From Leifsonia shinshuensis (GTDB lineage Bacteria; Actinomycetota; Actinomycetes; Actinomycetales; Microbacteriaceae): a DNA stretch of 64,000 nucleotides. The notes beneath the pieces were generated by a model that saw only the letters and a program-made list of their open reading frames with translations, was not told the DNA's origin and did no database searches. How positions within the stretch are numbered: the first letter of the stretch is position 1; every line of letters begins with the position of its first letter. Location: positions 3,534,001 to 3,598,000 of the forward strand of contig NZ_JACCFL010000001.1 in the NCBI RefSeq assembly GCF_013410375.1, given 5' to 3'. Positions 44,097 through 53,679 of this stretch are shown here, in pieces. Made by a program: the position numbers and the translations under genes.

Positions 44097-46646
44097 ATGT
44101 CTGCGCAAAAACCACAGGCTAGAGGTGTGCTCGGAGCAGTCGGCGCGTTCGTCGGCATGAGTGCCGTGGCCGGTCTTCTGGTCACCGCTGCCGTCACCCC
44201 CGCCATCGCCGTGACGGGCATGGCCGCCAACAACGGCATCGGCGTGTTCGAGGGCCTTCCCGAGTACCTCCAGATCGGTCAGCTCGCCCAGCCGACCACG
44301 ATCTACGCGAAGGCGTCGGACGGCTCCGACGTCGCCCTCGCGACCTTCTACTCCCAGAACCGCCTCCCGGTCGGCTTCGACCAGATGTCGCAGGCCGTCA
44401 AGGACGCCGCGATCGCCGGTGAGGACCCGCGGTTCTACAGCCACGGCGGCGTCGACATCCAGGGCACCATGCGCGGTGTGCTGTCGACGGTCTCCGGCGG
44501 CGGCGTGCAGGGCGGCTCCTCGATCACCCAGCAGTACGTCAAGAACGTGCTGCTGCAGAAGTGCGAGGCCATGCCGGTCAAGACCGACGCGCAGAAGAAG
44601 AGCTACCAGAGCTGCGTCGACGACTCGACCGGCGTCACTCCCGACCGCAAGGTCAAGGAGATGAAGTACGCGATCGGCCTCGAGAAGAAGTACTCCAAGG
44701 ACCAGATCCTCGAGGGCTACCTCAACATCGCCGGCTTCGGCGGCTCGGTCTACGGCATCGAGGCCGCGGCCCGCTACTACTACAACACCACCGCCGCCGC
44801 GCTGACCCCCGCGCAGGCGGCGAGCCTGGTCGCGATCGTCAACGAGCCGACCGGCCTCAAGATCGACAACCCCGACTCGAAGACGAACGGGGCGGCCAAC
44901 GGCTACGCCAAGAACAAGGACCGCCGCGACTACATCCTCGGCAAGATGTACGAGTACAAGAAGCTGACCAAGGCGCAGTACGAGGAGGCGCTGAAGACGC
45001 CGATCCAGCCGGTCATCACCCCGTCGACGCGCGGCTGCCAGACCGCGGGCGGCGCGGCCTACTTCTGCGACTACGTGCAGAAGATCATCCTGAACGACGA
45101 GTCGTTCGGCAAGGACGTGGACACCCGCGCGGCGAACTTCAACCGCGGCGGCTACAAGATCTACACCACCCTCGACCCCGACCTGCAGAAGGTCGCGGAG
45201 GACACCCTCGCGTCGTACGTGCCGCAGGTCTACAAGGTCGACATCGGCGGCGTGCTGGTCGGCGTGCAGCCGGGCACCGGCCGCGTGCTCTACATGGCGC
45301 AAAACAAGCAGTACAGCCAGGACCCGGCCGACACCGGCGCGCAGTTCACCAGCATCAACTACGCCACCGACAACGCCTACGGCGGCTCGAACGGCTTCCA
45401 GGTGGGCTCGACGTACAAGGTGTTCACCCTCGCCGAGTGGCTCAAGCAGGGGCACTCGCTCAACGAGACCGTGAACGCGAACATCCGCACCTACACCAAG
45501 TTCAAGGACACCTGCGACGGCGACTGGTCGGGCACCTACCGGCCGACCAACGACTCCTCCGGAGAGGAGGGCGTCCGCACCGTACAGAACGCGACGACGA
45601 ACTCCATCAACACGGCGTTCATCGCGATGGCCTCGCAGCTCGACCTCTGCCAGATCCGCAACGAGGCGCAGGCCTTCGGCGTGCACACGGCGAACGGCGA
45701 CCCCCTCGCCAGCAACCCGGCGTCGGTGCTCGGCACCAACAACATCGCGCCGCTGACGATGGCGACCGCGTTCGCTGGCATCGCGAACAACGGCATGACC
45801 TGCACCCCGATCGCGATCGACAAGATCGTCGGCAGCGACGGCAAGGAGGTTCCGCCGCCCGCGAGCAAGTGCACGCAGTCCATCGACCCGGCCATCGCCA
45901 ACGCGATGGCGAAGGGCCTCCAGGGGCCGATCCAGAACGGCACCGCCGCGGGCATGAACACCACCGGCAAAGACATGCTCGGCAAGACGGGTACCACCGA
46001 GAACAACGAGCAGCTCTGGCTGGTCGCGTCGACCACCAAGGTCGCCGGGGCGTACTGGGTCGGCAACGTGACCGGCCACCAGGACATGCGCCGGATCTAT
46101 CCGACGCACGGCACGACCCCCGCGATCGCGCGAACCGCGGTGATGCGGACCATGATGTCGGCCGCGGTCGGCAAGTACGGCGGCGACCCGTTCCCGGCGC
46201 CGCCGAGCAAGCTCGTGCAGGGCGTCCAGGTGGCGGTCCCCGACCTCACCGGTAAGTCGCCCGACGAGGCGAAGGCCATCCTGACGAGCCTCGGCCTGGA
46301 CAGCGCGGACGGCGGCCCGCAGGACTCCGCCGCCGCGGCCGGAACGGTCTCGTCGACCAACCCGCCCGCCGGCACGTCGGTCGGCAAGGGCACGGTCATC
46401 ACGATCTACACCAGCAACGGCGCCCTGGTCGCCATCCCGAACGTCGTCGGGCAGAAGCTGTCCGACGCCCAGAAGGCCCTCGCGGCCGCCGGGTTCGGCG
46501 TGAAGGTCGGCGGCGGCGCGTCGCCGGACGACATCGTGCAGACGATGGATCCGGGCGCCGGCACCGCCGCGAAGCCCGGCACCCAGGTGACCCTCACGCT
46601 GCAGAAGAGCACCACCCCGACTCCCGGACCGGGAGCGGGCGGCTAG
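44097..46646 (+). CDS. Bifunctional penicillin-binding protein with PASTA domains (class A)
   Basis: Polymerises and cross-links peptidoglycan. The 849-residue protein has one N-terminal membrane anchor (about residues 10-38), a GT51 transglycosylase domain with EDPRFYSHGGVD near residue 110 and GGSSITQQYVKN near 140, and a transpeptidase domain with SxxK in VGSTYKVF near 440, the SxN-like SIN and LGKTGTT near 627. Two C-terminal PASTA domains (VAVPDLTGKSPDEA and VAIPNVVGQKLSDA) are followed by a Pro/Gly tail. ATG 44097 fits the leaderless -10; the frame is open from 43980. Confidence 0.95.
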   Translation: MSAQKPQARGVLGAVGAFVGMSAVAGLLVTAAVTPAIAVTGMAANNGIGVFEGLPEYLQIGQLAQPTTIYAKASDGSDVALATFYSQNRLPVGFDQMSQAVKDAAIAGEDPRFYSHGGVDIQGTMRGVLSTVSGGGVQGGSSITQQYVKNVLLQKCEAMPVKTDAQKKSYQSCVDDSTGVTPDRKVKEMKYAIGLEKKYSKDQILEGYLNIAGFGGSVYGIEAAARYYYNTTAAALTPAQAASLVAIVNEPTGLKIDNPDSKTNGAANGYAKNKDRRDYILGKMYEYKKLTKAQYEEALKTPIQPVITPSTRGCQTAGGAAYFCDYVQKIILNDESFGKDVDTRAANFNRGGYKIYTTLDPDLQKVAEDTLASYVPQVYKVDIGGVLVGVQPGTGRVLYMAQNKQYSQDPADTGAQFTSINYATDNAYGGSNGFQVGSTYKVFTLAEWLKQGHSLNETVNANIRTYTKFKDTCDGDWSGTYRPTNDSSGEEGVRTVQNATTNSINTAFIAMASQLDLCQIRNEAQAFGVHTANGDPLASNPASVLGTNNIAPLTMATAFAGIANNGMTCTPIAIDKIVGSDGKEVPPPASKCTQSIDPAIANAMAKGLQGPIQNGTAAGMNTTGKDMLGKTGTTENNEQLWLVASTTKVAGAYWVGNVTGHQDMRRIYPTHGTTPAIARTAVMRTMMSAAVGKYGGDPFPAPPSKLVQGVQVAVPDLTGKSPDEAKAILTSLGLDSADGGPQDSAAAAGTVSSTNPPAGTSVGKGTVITIYTSNGALVAIPNVVGQKLSDAQKALAAAGFGVKVGGGASPDDIVQTMDPGAGTAAKPGTQVTLTLQKSTTPTPGPGAGG

Positions 46647-47629
46647 TGCCGCGCACCTCGCGCCTCCACCCGGTGGGCACCGCGCTCGCGGTGCTCGCCG
46701 GTGCGGGCGCCGCCGCGTTCGCGTACGGCTCGCTCGTGGAGCGCCGCGCGTTCACGCTGCGCGAGGTGAGCGTGCCCGTGCTCCCCGCCGGCGCGCAGCC
46801 GATCCGGGTGCTGCACCTCTCCGATCTGCACATGGCGCCGTGGCAGACCGACAAGCAGGAGTGGGTGCGCGCGCTCGCGCGGTTCCAGCCCGACCTGATC
46901 GTCGACACCGGCGACAACCTCAGCCACGAGAACGGCCTCGCCGGCATCCGTGCGGCGTTCGACGCCTTCGACGGGATCCCCGGCGTCTTCGTGCACGGCT
47001 CGAACGACTACTACGGCCCGCAGCTCAAGAATCCGCTCAAGTACTTCCGCGGCCCCTCGAAGCGAGGCTCCTCCACGGCCCCGCGCCTGGACGACAGGGC
47101 GCTCACCGCGTACCTGGAGGGCCTGGGCTGGCTGAACCTCAACAACGCGGCCGGAGCGCTCGACATCCGCGGAACGCACCTCGAGCTGTTCGGCGTGAAC
47201 GACCCGCACATCCACGCGGACCGGCTGGAGGCCATCCCCGGCGCCCTGGACGAGTTGCGCGAGAACGACCCGTACTCCGACGACGCGATGTGGCCGGCGG
47301 ACGAGCCGCGCTCCGAGCGGCCGACGGTCACGCTAGGCGTGGTGCACGCCCCGTACCGGCGGGTGCTCGACGCGTTCGTCACCTACGGCGCCTCGATGAT
47401 CTTCGCCGGCCACACCCACGGCGGCCAGGTCTGCGTGCCCGGCTTCGGCGCACTGGTCACCAACTGCGACATCCCGCGCTCGCAGGTGAAGGGGCTGAGC
47501 GTCTGGCGGCACGCGTTCCGCGCGGCCTACCTCAACGTCTCGGCCGGCCTCGGCACCTCGATCTATGCGCCGGTTCGCTTCGCGTGCCGGCCGGAGGCGA
47601 CGCTCGTCACGCTCACGGCGTCGGAGTGA
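46646..47629 (+). CDS. Membrane-anchored metallophosphoesterase
   Basis: A 327-residue calcineurin-type phosphoesterase with one N-terminal hydrophobic segment (about residues 8-28). Metal ligands are in LHLSDLHMAP near residue 55, DTGDNLSHE near 89, HGSNDYYGP near 114, VVHAPYR and AGHTHGGQV near 258. The usual GNHD is replaced by GSND, as in the YkuE/YaeI subgroup, some members of which act on lipid precursors. GTG 46646 overlaps the PBP stop by one base (TAGTG), so it is co-translated with the cell-wall enzyme. Confidence 0.92.
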   Translation: MPRTSRLHPVGTALAVLAGAGAAAFAYGSLVERRAFTLREVSVPVLPAGAQPIRVLHLSDLHMAPWQTDKQEWVRALARFQPDLIVDTGDNLSHENGLAGIRAAFDAFDGIPGVFVHGSNDYYGPQLKNPLKYFRGPSKRGSSTAPRLDDRALTAYLEGLGWLNLNNAAGALDIRGTHLELFGVNDPHIHADRLEAIPGALDELRENDPYSDDAMWPADEPRSERPTVTLGVVHAPYRRVLDAFVTYGASMIFAGHTHGGQVCVPGFGALVTNCDIPRSQVKGLSVWRHAFRAAYLNVSAGLGTSIYAPVRFACRPEATLVTLTASE

Positions 47630-47642
47630 GCCGAGTGGTCAT

Positions 47643-47672
47643 TTGCACCCCTCGCGCTCGTGTATCCTAGAT
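47643..47672 (+). promoter_or_regulatory. Candidate promoter of tRNA-Pro
   Basis: TTGCAC (47643-47648), 18 bases, CTAGAT (47667-47672), ending 17 bases before the mature tRNA. TATCCT at 47663 is an alternative -10. Confidence 0.45.
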
Positions 47673-47688
47673 GAGGCCTTCGGGCCAC

Positions 47689-47762
<74 letters not shown>

Positions 47763-47774
47763 CCCACTGGTAAC

Positions 47775-47817
47775 AACAAGAAGAGCCGGTTCGAGATTCG
47801 AACCGGCTCTTCTTGTT
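47775..47817. terminator. 20-bp-stem terminator after tRNA-Pro
   Basis: AACAAGAAGAGCCGGTTCGA pairs perfectly with its complement across the three-base loop GAT, followed by TTGT. It ends the tRNA transcript and, on the other strand, the region downstream of the interrupted FMN reductase gene. Confidence 0.85.
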
Positions 47818-47879
47818 TGTGCGGCAGCCTTCAGAACGCATCCGGCCGCGCGAAGTCCACCGTCGCGTACAGCTTGGGC

Positions 47880-49319
47880 TCAATCGGTCGTTGCAACACC
47901 GTGTTGTTGAAGCGAGCGTAGCTGTTCCTCGAAGACTTCCGCGGGAGTGCGCCAGTTCAGGCTTTTCCGTGGCCGGTTGTTGAGCGCGAGAGCGACGGCT
48001 TCGAGGTCCTCGGCCGACCACCGCGAGAGGTCCGTGCCCTTCGGGAAGTATTGACGCAGCAACCCGTTTGTGTTCTCGTTCGTCGGCCGCTGCCAGGGCG
48101 AGTGGGGGTCGGCGAAGAACACCTTCGTGCCCGTCTCAAGCGCGAACTGGGCATGCGCAGAAAGCTCCTTGCCGCGATCCCAGGTGAGTGTCTTGCGAAG
48201 CTGTTCTGGAAGCTTCGTCATGGTCGCGACGAGAGCAGCATTCATCGCGACGGCGCCGTAGCCTCCCAGTGCAGGACCGTTCTTCACATATGGGTTCTCG
48301 CCCCAGCCCTCCAGGCGGGGCAGGTGCACCAGCAGAGTCGAGCGGCTCTTGCGCTCGACGACAGTGCCGATCGCCGATCGGCCCGTTCCGATGATCAGAT
48401 CCCCCTCCCAGTGCCCAGGAACGGCGCGGTCCGCCGCCTCCGCAGGACGTTCGGAGAACACGACATCGGCGGTGACATGCCCTTGCGGCCGGTTCTGCGC
48501 TCGAGCTCGTGGCTGCCGGAGTGCGCGACCGGTTCGCAGGCAGGTGACGAGTTCGCGTTTGAGCGCGCCACGGCCCTGGATGAACAGCGACTGGTAGATC
48601 GCCTCGTGGCTGATGCGCATGGACTCATCATCCGGGAAGTCGACCTTCAGGCGGTGTGAGATCTGCTCCGGGCTCCACGCGATCGCCCACCGCCGGTCCT
48701 GCCGATGCGGCTTGTTCCGCCCCTTCCATGCCAGCGGCTCAGGGCCGACGACCACGCTGCCATCGGGTCGGCGGACGTTGCCGGCGAGACGGTCCTGGAC
48801 GTACTCGCGCAGCCTAGCGTTGGTCACCAACCTCGCCTTCTTCGGCCGCTTCGCCGCCTGCTGCGCCTTCCACTGCGCCACCAGCGCCCGGTATTCCTGC
48901 TTGCCGCTGCGCGTGGCGGCATTGCGGCGCAGCTCGCGGGAGATCGTTCCCGGGTCGCGGCCGATCCTGCGGGCGATCTCACGCACGCCGAGCTGCTTGG
49001 CGCGGAGAAGCGCGATCTCCTCGCGTTCCTCGAAGGACAGATAGCGACCTGTGGGCGGGGCGAGGCTGATCGGCGGCATGCCGCCAGCGTGACGAAACCA
49101 ACGGGTCCCGACCGGCACAGACACGCCCACCGTCAGCGCCGCTTCGGCGGAGGTGATACCCGTCGCGATCAGACGCCAGAACTGCCGTTGCACCTCCCGC
49201 GAAGGCTCAGGCCGCCCGGGCGAGCGCATCGGCGGACGCAACGCCCGATCCGCACGCCACTGCCGACGCGCACTCACGGGCACTTCGCTGGTCTTCTTGC
49301 TCCAATCCGCCGTCACCAT
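47880..49319 (-). CDS. IS30-family transposase
   Basis: A 479-residue transposase. The N-terminal helix-turn-helix region is the IS30 type (YLSFEEREEIALLRAKQLGVREIARRIGR, core REIARRIGRDPGTISREL near residues 107-124). The DDE catalytic core shows GHWEGDLIIG near residue 322 (first Asp), LTWDRGKEL near 397 (second Asp) and NENTNGLLRQYFPKGTDL near 427 (Glu), all standard for IS30. No frameshift or internal stop is seen, so it looks intact and potentially active. Confidence 0.95.
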   Translation of the reverse strand: MVTADWSKKTSEVPVSARRQWRADRALRPPMRSPGRPEPSREVQRQFWRLIATGITSAEAALTVGVSVPVGTRWFRHAGGMPPISLAPPTGRYLSFEEREEIALLRAKQLGVREIARRIGRDPGTISRELRRNAATRSGKQEYRALVAQWKAQQAAKRPKKARLVTNARLREYVQDRLAGNVRRPDGSVVVGPEPLAWKGRNKPHRQDRRWAIAWSPEQISHRLKVDFPDDESMRISHEAIYQSLFIQGRGALKRELVTCLRTGRALRQPRARAQNRPQGHVTADVVFSERPAEAADRAVPGHWEGDLIIGTGRSAIGTVVERKSRSTLLVHLPRLEGWGENPYVKNGPALGGYGAVAMNAALVATMTKLPEQLRKTLTWDRGKELSAHAQFALETGTKVFFADPHSPWQRPTNENTNGLLRQYFPKGTDLSRWSAEDLEAVALALNNRPRKSLNWRTPAEVFEEQLRSLQQHGVATTD

Positions 49320-49361
49320 CGCTGAACACCTCTCGATCGAGGTGTTGCGACAACCAGTTGA
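47880..49361 (-). mobile_element. IS30-family insertion sequence
   Basis: About 1,480 bases bounded by imperfect 21-base terminal inverted repeats: TCAATCGGTCGTTGCAACAC(C) at 47880-47900 and its counterpart at 49341-49361, with four mismatches. It carries one transposase gene, whose stop codon lies within the left repeat. It interrupts an FMN reductase gene. No clear target duplication is seen; reconstruction of the host gene leaves about four bases ambiguous at the junction. Confidence 0.88.
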
Positions 49362-50035
49362 ATCCGCCCAGCGACTCCGGGTCGATGTGGGAGCGCAGGA
49401 GCGGGAGGGTGCGGCTGACCGTGGTGTTGATCCGCTCACGGAGGTCGTCCGAGGAGATCGCGTAGTCCCGGAAGTCGGACTCGCTCGCGTAGATGCCCAG
49501 GGGAAGCGTGAGGGACTGGAAGAAGCCGAACAGCGGGCGCATCTGGTGCTCCACCAGCAGGGCGTGGCGGTCGCTGCCGCCGGTCGCCGTGAGCACGATC
49601 GGCTTGTCGACCAGCGCGTACTGGCCGATGTGGTCGAAGAAGAGCTTGAAGAGGCCCGTGTAGGTGGCACGGTAGGCCGGCGAGCCGACCACGATGACGT
49701 CCGCCGCCTCAACCGTCTCCAGCGCCTGCTGCACGCGCGGGCTGAGGCCGCTGCGGAAGGGCGCGGCGCCCAGCTCGGCGAGCAGCGGCGCCAGCTCGAT
49801 GGTGGTCGACGTCCCTCCCGTCGCCTCCGCGAAGGAGCGCGCGACCTCGTCGACGAGGACTGTCGTGCGGGAGGGCGCGGTCGGGCTGCCGCTCACGCCG
49901 ACAACGTGGGGTGTGCGTGCCATGCGGGGTACCGCCTTCGCTGGATGGGGGTCAGGATCGCGCCCAACGCTACCCCCGGGCATCCGCACCCGCCGCTCCG
50001 GCCGTCATGGTCCGTCATGCGGCCCGGGCACGCGC

Positions 50036-51052
50036 TCACTCCGCGGGGTACAGGTCCGCCACGATCTCCAGCGACCGGATGCGGCCGTCCACGGTGGCGG
50101 CGCCGGAGGACACCATCAGCTCGTCGACGCCGGTGGAGGCGATCAGGGCGTCCAGCCGCGCCTTCACCTGGTCGGGGGTCCCGATCGCCTGACGCGCGTT
50201 GCGGGCGGCGATGAACTCCTCCTCCGCCGGGCTGAACTCGTACGCGAGCGCCTCCTCGACGCTCACCGGCTGCGGCTTGAGCCCCCGGCGCATCCGCAGG
50301 AAGGAGAGCTGCCCGGGCAGCGACAGCGCCCGCACCCGCTCCGGATCGTCGTCGGACACCACGTTGACGGCGATCATCGCGTGCGGCTGGGTCAGCTGCT
50401 CCCCCGGCTCGAACCGCGACCGGTAGAGGTCGAGGGCCGCCTCGGTGTTCTCGCCCGCGAAATGGTGGGCGAACGCGAACGGGAGGCCGAGGGCCGCGGC
50501 GACCTGCGCGCTGTAGCCGCTGGAGCCCAGCAGCCAGACCTGCGGTGCGTCTCCCAGCCCGGGGACGGCGGTGATGCCGTGCAGCGGGTTCGCGTCGCTC
50601 ATCCCGCCGTAGAAGAACCCGAACAGGTCGAGGAGCTGCTGCGGGAAGTCGTCCACGCCGAGACCCTCTGCGCTGCGGCGCAGCGCCATCGCCGTCGCGC
50701 CGTCGGTGCCGGGGGCGCGGCCGATGCCGAGGTCGATGCGGTCGCCGTACAGCGCCCGGAGGGTGCCGAACTGCTCCGCCACCACCAGCGGTGCGTGATT
50801 GGGGAGCATCACCCCGCCCGAACCGACCCGGATACGCTCGGTCGCCGCCGCGACGCCCGCGATCAGGACGGCGGGGGCGCTGGAGGCGATCGCCGGCATG
50901 CCGTGGTGCTCCGCCACCCAGAACCGGCGGTAGCCGAGGCGCTCCGCCTGCTGTGCGAGGCGGATCGTCCCGGCGACGGCGTCGGCGTTGCTGCCGCCGG
51001 CCGGCCGGCTCGCGAGATCGAGGACGTTGAGGGGGATGCTGGTGGAGGTCAC
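50036..51052 (-). CDS. LLM class flavin-dependent oxidoreductase (luciferase-like)
   Basis: A 338-residue member of the luciferase-like monooxygenases, which use reduced flavin supplied by a partner reductase. Typical parts are [22 protein letters not shown] (AEHHGM near residue 47), [15 protein letters not shown] near 75, [11 protein letters not shown] near 108 and the [12 protein letters not shown] block. It belongs to the MsnO8/YhbW-like group. The adjacent FMN reductase gene on the same strand, now split by an IS, is the natural partner, so this system may be impaired. GTG 51052 is the chosen start; no strong ribosome binding site is visible. Confidence 0.92.
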   Translation of the reverse strand: MTSTSIPLNVLDLASRPAGGSNADAVAGTIRLAQQAERLGYRRFWVAEHHGMPAIASSAPAVLIAGVAAATERIRVGSGGVMLPNHAPLVVAEQFGTLRALYGDRIDLGIGRAPGTDGATAMALRRSAEGLGVDDFPQQLLDLFGFFYGGMSDANPLHGITAVPGLGDAPQVWLLGSSGYSAQVAAALGLPFAFAHHFAGENTEAALDLYRSRFEPGEQLTQPHAMIAVNVVSDDDPERVRALSLPGQLSFLRMRRGLKPQPVSVEEALAYEFSPAEEEFIAARNARQAIGTPDQVKARLDALIASTGVDELMVSSGAATVDGRIRSLEIVADLYPAE

Positions 51053-51116
51053 AGGGAGGGCAACCGCCTGCGCCCTCCCGCCATTCCGGTCAGGGCGGCC
51101 TGCACGGCCGGTGCGC

Positions 51117-51671
51117 TCAGGACGAGCGCACCTTCCGCATCCACGCGGCGATGGCGACCGCCACCGCTCCGACGACCAGGAGGCCGCCGCCGACCCAGAG
51201 GGCCCACTCGGCGATCACGGATCCGGTGGCTGCGAGACCGGAGCCGCCGGAACTGCTGACGGTCGACGCCGTGGTGTCGGCCGGGAGCACCGTGACCGAC
51301 ACCGAGCAGACGTGACCGCTCGTGGCGCCGACGCCGGTGATCGTGTACACGCCGCTCGCGCTCGACGGCAGCGTCACATGGAGGACGTCGCTCCCGTCCG
51401 CGTTCGCGTGCTTGGTGAACGTGACGGAGCTCGCCATCCGGATATTCGCCCCGTCGATGCCGGAGCCGGTCCAGGAGATGAGTTCGCTGGGCGCCCAGGT
51501 GCCCGGGATGCAGGTGACGGTGGCCGTGTCACCCGCCTGGATGGTGCTCACGTCGACGCTGCAGGGCGCGCCGCTCGTGTAGACGTCGGCATTCGCCGCC
51601 GCGGGCGCGGCGAGCAGCAGACCTGCGGTGACGACCGCGGCCGCCAGGATCCTCTTCAGCATCAGGCTCAC
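51117..51671 (-). CDS. Cell-wall-anchored surface protein (LAATG sorting signal)
   Basis: A 184-residue exported protein. The signal peptide ends near ANA at residue 27. The middle is a small beta-rich domain with two cysteines pairs (PCSVD, TCIPG, VCSVS). The C-terminus has LAATG near residue 147, a hydrophobic segment and the basic tail RKVRSS, the layout of a sortase class E (LAxTG) substrate in actinobacteria. Function of the exposed domain is unknown. Start GTG 51671 or ATG 51662; GAGGGG lies just upstream. It shares a motif upstream with the DUF4012 gene. Confidence 0.85.
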   Translation of the reverse strand: MSLMLKRILAAAVVTAGLLLAAPAAANADVYTSGAPCSVDVSTIQAGDTATVTCIPGTWAPSELISWTGSGIDGANIRMASSVTFTKHANADGSDVLHVTLPSSASGVYTITGVGATSGHVCSVSVTVLPADTTASTVSSSGGSGLAATGSVIAEWALWVGGGLLVVGAVAVAIAAWMRKVRSS

Positions 51672-51701
51672 GTTCCCCTCAACGGACAGACGTGCCAGTT
51701 A

Positions 51702-51719
51702 ATGACTAATTCTCACTTT
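51702..51719 (-). promoter_or_regulatory. Shared upstream motif, copy 1 (before the LAATG protein)
   Basis: On the minus strand AAAGTGAGAATTAGTCAT, 31 bases before the wall-protein start and overlapping the last codons of the DUF4012 gene. It matches copy 2 (53573-53590) at 15 of 18 positions. Confidence 0.45.
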
Positions 51720-53563
51720 ACACCCGGGCCACACGGCACGGCGATGGTTCCGATGGCCTTCGGTGACCCCATAACGGGGGTCGTGCCGTCGCCATTCAGC
51801 GTCGGCGTCACGGCCACGGTCACCCCCGGACGCTTCTGCGCCGTCCCCAGGAACTCGACGTCGACAGTCTTCGACTCGCCCGGCTTGAGCTCGACCTCCA
51901 CGACCGCGACCGGCCGTCCGCCGTCGCTCCCCGTAACGGAGGCCATGCTCGCTCCGCCGCTGCGCACGCTGGCGAGCAGACCGCCCTCCGGACCGTAGAA
52001 CGCGATCCTGGTCAGGATCGAGCCGCGCGGGACGCCGAACAGCTCGCCGCCGGTGACGTACGTCGACAGCGTGGTGGCGGCGTCCGCCGGCGCCCGGTTG
52101 CCCAGCGTCACCTCGACCAGCGAGGTCACCCTGCCGTCGGCGCGGCAGACCTTCGCGCCGGCCGACACCGAGTTCGCGAGGTAGTAGTCCATCTTGCCGC
52201 CGGTCGCGTCGTTGAAGTACACGCCGAGCGCGGCGTTGTCGGGCGTGGAGACCGGGAGGCCGCCCGCCAGCGTCGTCGAGGCCAGCACGCTCTGCTCGGC
52301 CGGCCGGGAGCTCCAGATCCGCACGCGGTCGGACCGCCCGGCGTCCGCGAGCACGCCGACGAGGGCGGAGCCGCTCACGCCGCCCTCCGCCACCTTGCCG
52401 AAGACCGCGGCCGCGGCCGACGCGAAGTACGCGTCCTGGTCCGACGGGTGGGCGTAGTGCTGGTAGACCCCGCTCAGCAGCACCTGCACGGCATTGTCGG
52501 CGGTGAGCGTGTCGCCGGTCGGCAGCGAAACCGGACCGGTGGCCTTCAGCAGCCCGCTGAGCACGACCGGGTCCAGCGCGACCACGCCGTCGACGACCCC
52601 GCCGTGGTCGTGGACCCACATCGCCGCCGCGGTCCGGGCGGCGAGCGGGAAGTCGGGCGTCACGTTCGCGTCCTGGAGGTACCGCGCGACGACGGTCCCG
52701 AACAGGGCCGTCGTCGGCGCGGGCACGCGGGAGACGGGCTCCGCCCACGGACCGAAGGCCGGCGACTGGGCGGTCAGCGTGATGACGCCGTGATCGGTGC
52801 GGAACTCGGTGACCGAGCCGATGAGGCCGCCGGTGGCGCGCAGCTCCGCCGGGTTCTGGGCCACCACGAGGTAGGTGCGGGGCCCGTCCTCGCCGAGCAT
52901 CCCCGGGAGCAGCTTCGCCGTGTTGGCGACGGCCTCCAGCTGGCCGCCGGCCTTGTCCATCAGGGTGCGCATCCGGGTGACCGCGCGGTTCACCGGGTCG
53001 ATGAGCCGGCTCTCGTCGATCGCGTCGACCTGCTGCTGGGCCGCGACGAACCCGGTCCGAGCATTCTCGACGGCCGGTCCGGCCGCGATCAGCGGCGCGA
53101 GGTCGATGCGGCCGTGGGACAGCGTGAGCGTGCGCGGATCGACCGACCCGGCCACGGTCACGAGCGGCTGGACCACCCGGGTCGACAGCGTCTCCGTCGC
53201 GGCAGCGACGGTGCGGAAGGCGGCGAGGTCGGGACCGAGCCACGGCACAACCTCGCCCGCCCGCCAGATCGGGTCGCTGGTGAGGTCGGCGGCGGTGCGT
53301 GCATGCCGGGTCAGGTCGCCGGCGATGGCGCGCGCCTTCGCGGTGTCGCCCGACTCCACCGCGGACCGGGCGGCGTCGACATCGTAGAGCGCGGCCTTCA
53401 GCTCCTGGCGGGCCAGATAGGCCCGGTAGCCGATCCAGCCGGCGCCGAGCAGCAGGATGAGGACGACGATCAGGACGGCGACGAGCACCGGGCGGCGGCG
53501 CCGCGGCTCCGTTGCGCGAACCGGAGGGACGGGCGCGCCGTCCTCCGTGAGACCGTTCGACAT
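51713..53563 (-). CDS. DUF4012 domain exported protein
   Basis: A 616-residue protein with a Pro/Arg-rich cytoplasmic start, one membrane segment (about residues 27-47) and a large outside domain. DPIWRAGEVVPWLGPDL near residue 98, RTYLVVAQNPAELRATGGLIG near 229 (core QNPAELRATGG) and SVYQHYAHPSDQDAYF-like text near 345 are marks of the DUF4012 family, often found in polysaccharide or surface loci. UDP-glucose dehydrogenase lies next upstream. ATG 53563 follows TTATCT by seven bases, so it may be leaderless. Confidence 0.88.
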   Translation of the reverse strand: MSNGLTEDGAPVPPVRATEPRRRRPVLVAVLIVVLILLLGAGWIGYRAYLARQELKAALYDVDAARSAVESGDTAKARAIAGDLTRHARTAADLTSDPIWRAGEVVPWLGPDLAAFRTVAAATETLSTRVVQPLVTVAGSVDPRTLTLSHGRIDLAPLIAAGPAVENARTGFVAAQQQVDAIDESRLIDPVNRAVTRMRTLMDKAGGQLEAVANTAKLLPGMLGEDGPRTYLVVAQNPAELRATGGLIGSVTEFRTDHGVITLTAQSPAFGPWAEPVSRVPAPTTALFGTVVARYLQDANVTPDFPLAARTAAAMWVHDHGGVVDGVVALDPVVLSGLLKATGPVSLPTGDTLTADNAVQVLLSGVYQHYAHPSDQDAYFASAAAAVFGKVAEGGVSGSALVGVLADAGRSDRVRIWSSRPAEQSVLASTTLAGGLPVSTPDNAALGVYFNDATGGKMDYYLANSVSAGAKVCRADGRVTSLVEVTLGNRAPADAATTLSTYVTGGELFGVPRGSILTRIAFYGPEGGLLASVRSGGASMASVTGSDGGRPVAVVEVELKPGESKTVDVEFLGTAQKRPGVTVAVTPTLNGDGTTPVMGSPKAIGTIAVPCGPGVK

Positions 53564-53572
53564 GAGCTAAAG

Positions 53573-53590
53573 ATAACAAATCCTCACTTT
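53573..53590 (-). promoter_or_regulatory. Shared upstream motif, copy 2 (before the DUF4012 gene)
   Basis: On the minus strand AAAGTGAGGATTTGTTAT; its end overlaps the -10-like TTATCT. Together with copy 1 it suggests common control of the two surface-protein genes. Confidence 0.45.
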
Positions 53591-53679
53591 TTGCCCCAGG
53601 GGGTGGGAACCCCCCGAACGAGGGCGGAGGGGCGAACCGAAGCGGCAGGCGAACCGCGGCGGCGGGTGAACCGAGCCGG

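Larger units (their letters stand above)
47831..49923 (-). pseudogene. NADPH-dependent FMN reductase gene split by an insertion sequence
   Basis: The 5' part (49923 down to about 49362) encodes about 187 residues of a flavodoxin-like FMN reductase: HVVGVSGSPTAPSRT at the N-terminus (flavin phosphate loop), VVGSPAYRATYTGLFK near residue 80. It breaks off at ESLGGF, inside the element. The remaining end, PKLYATVDFARPDAF and a TGA at 47831-47833, lies directly on the far side of the element in the right orientation. The current reading frame instead runs into the element to a stop at 49207, adding about 49 foreign residues. Since the fold core is complete, partial function is possible. Confidence 0.85.

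Noticed and set aside
47870..49370. Target-site duplication of the IS30 element
   Set aside because: No matching 2-4 base direct repeat is seen at the ends; the repeat boundaries are uncertain by a few bases.
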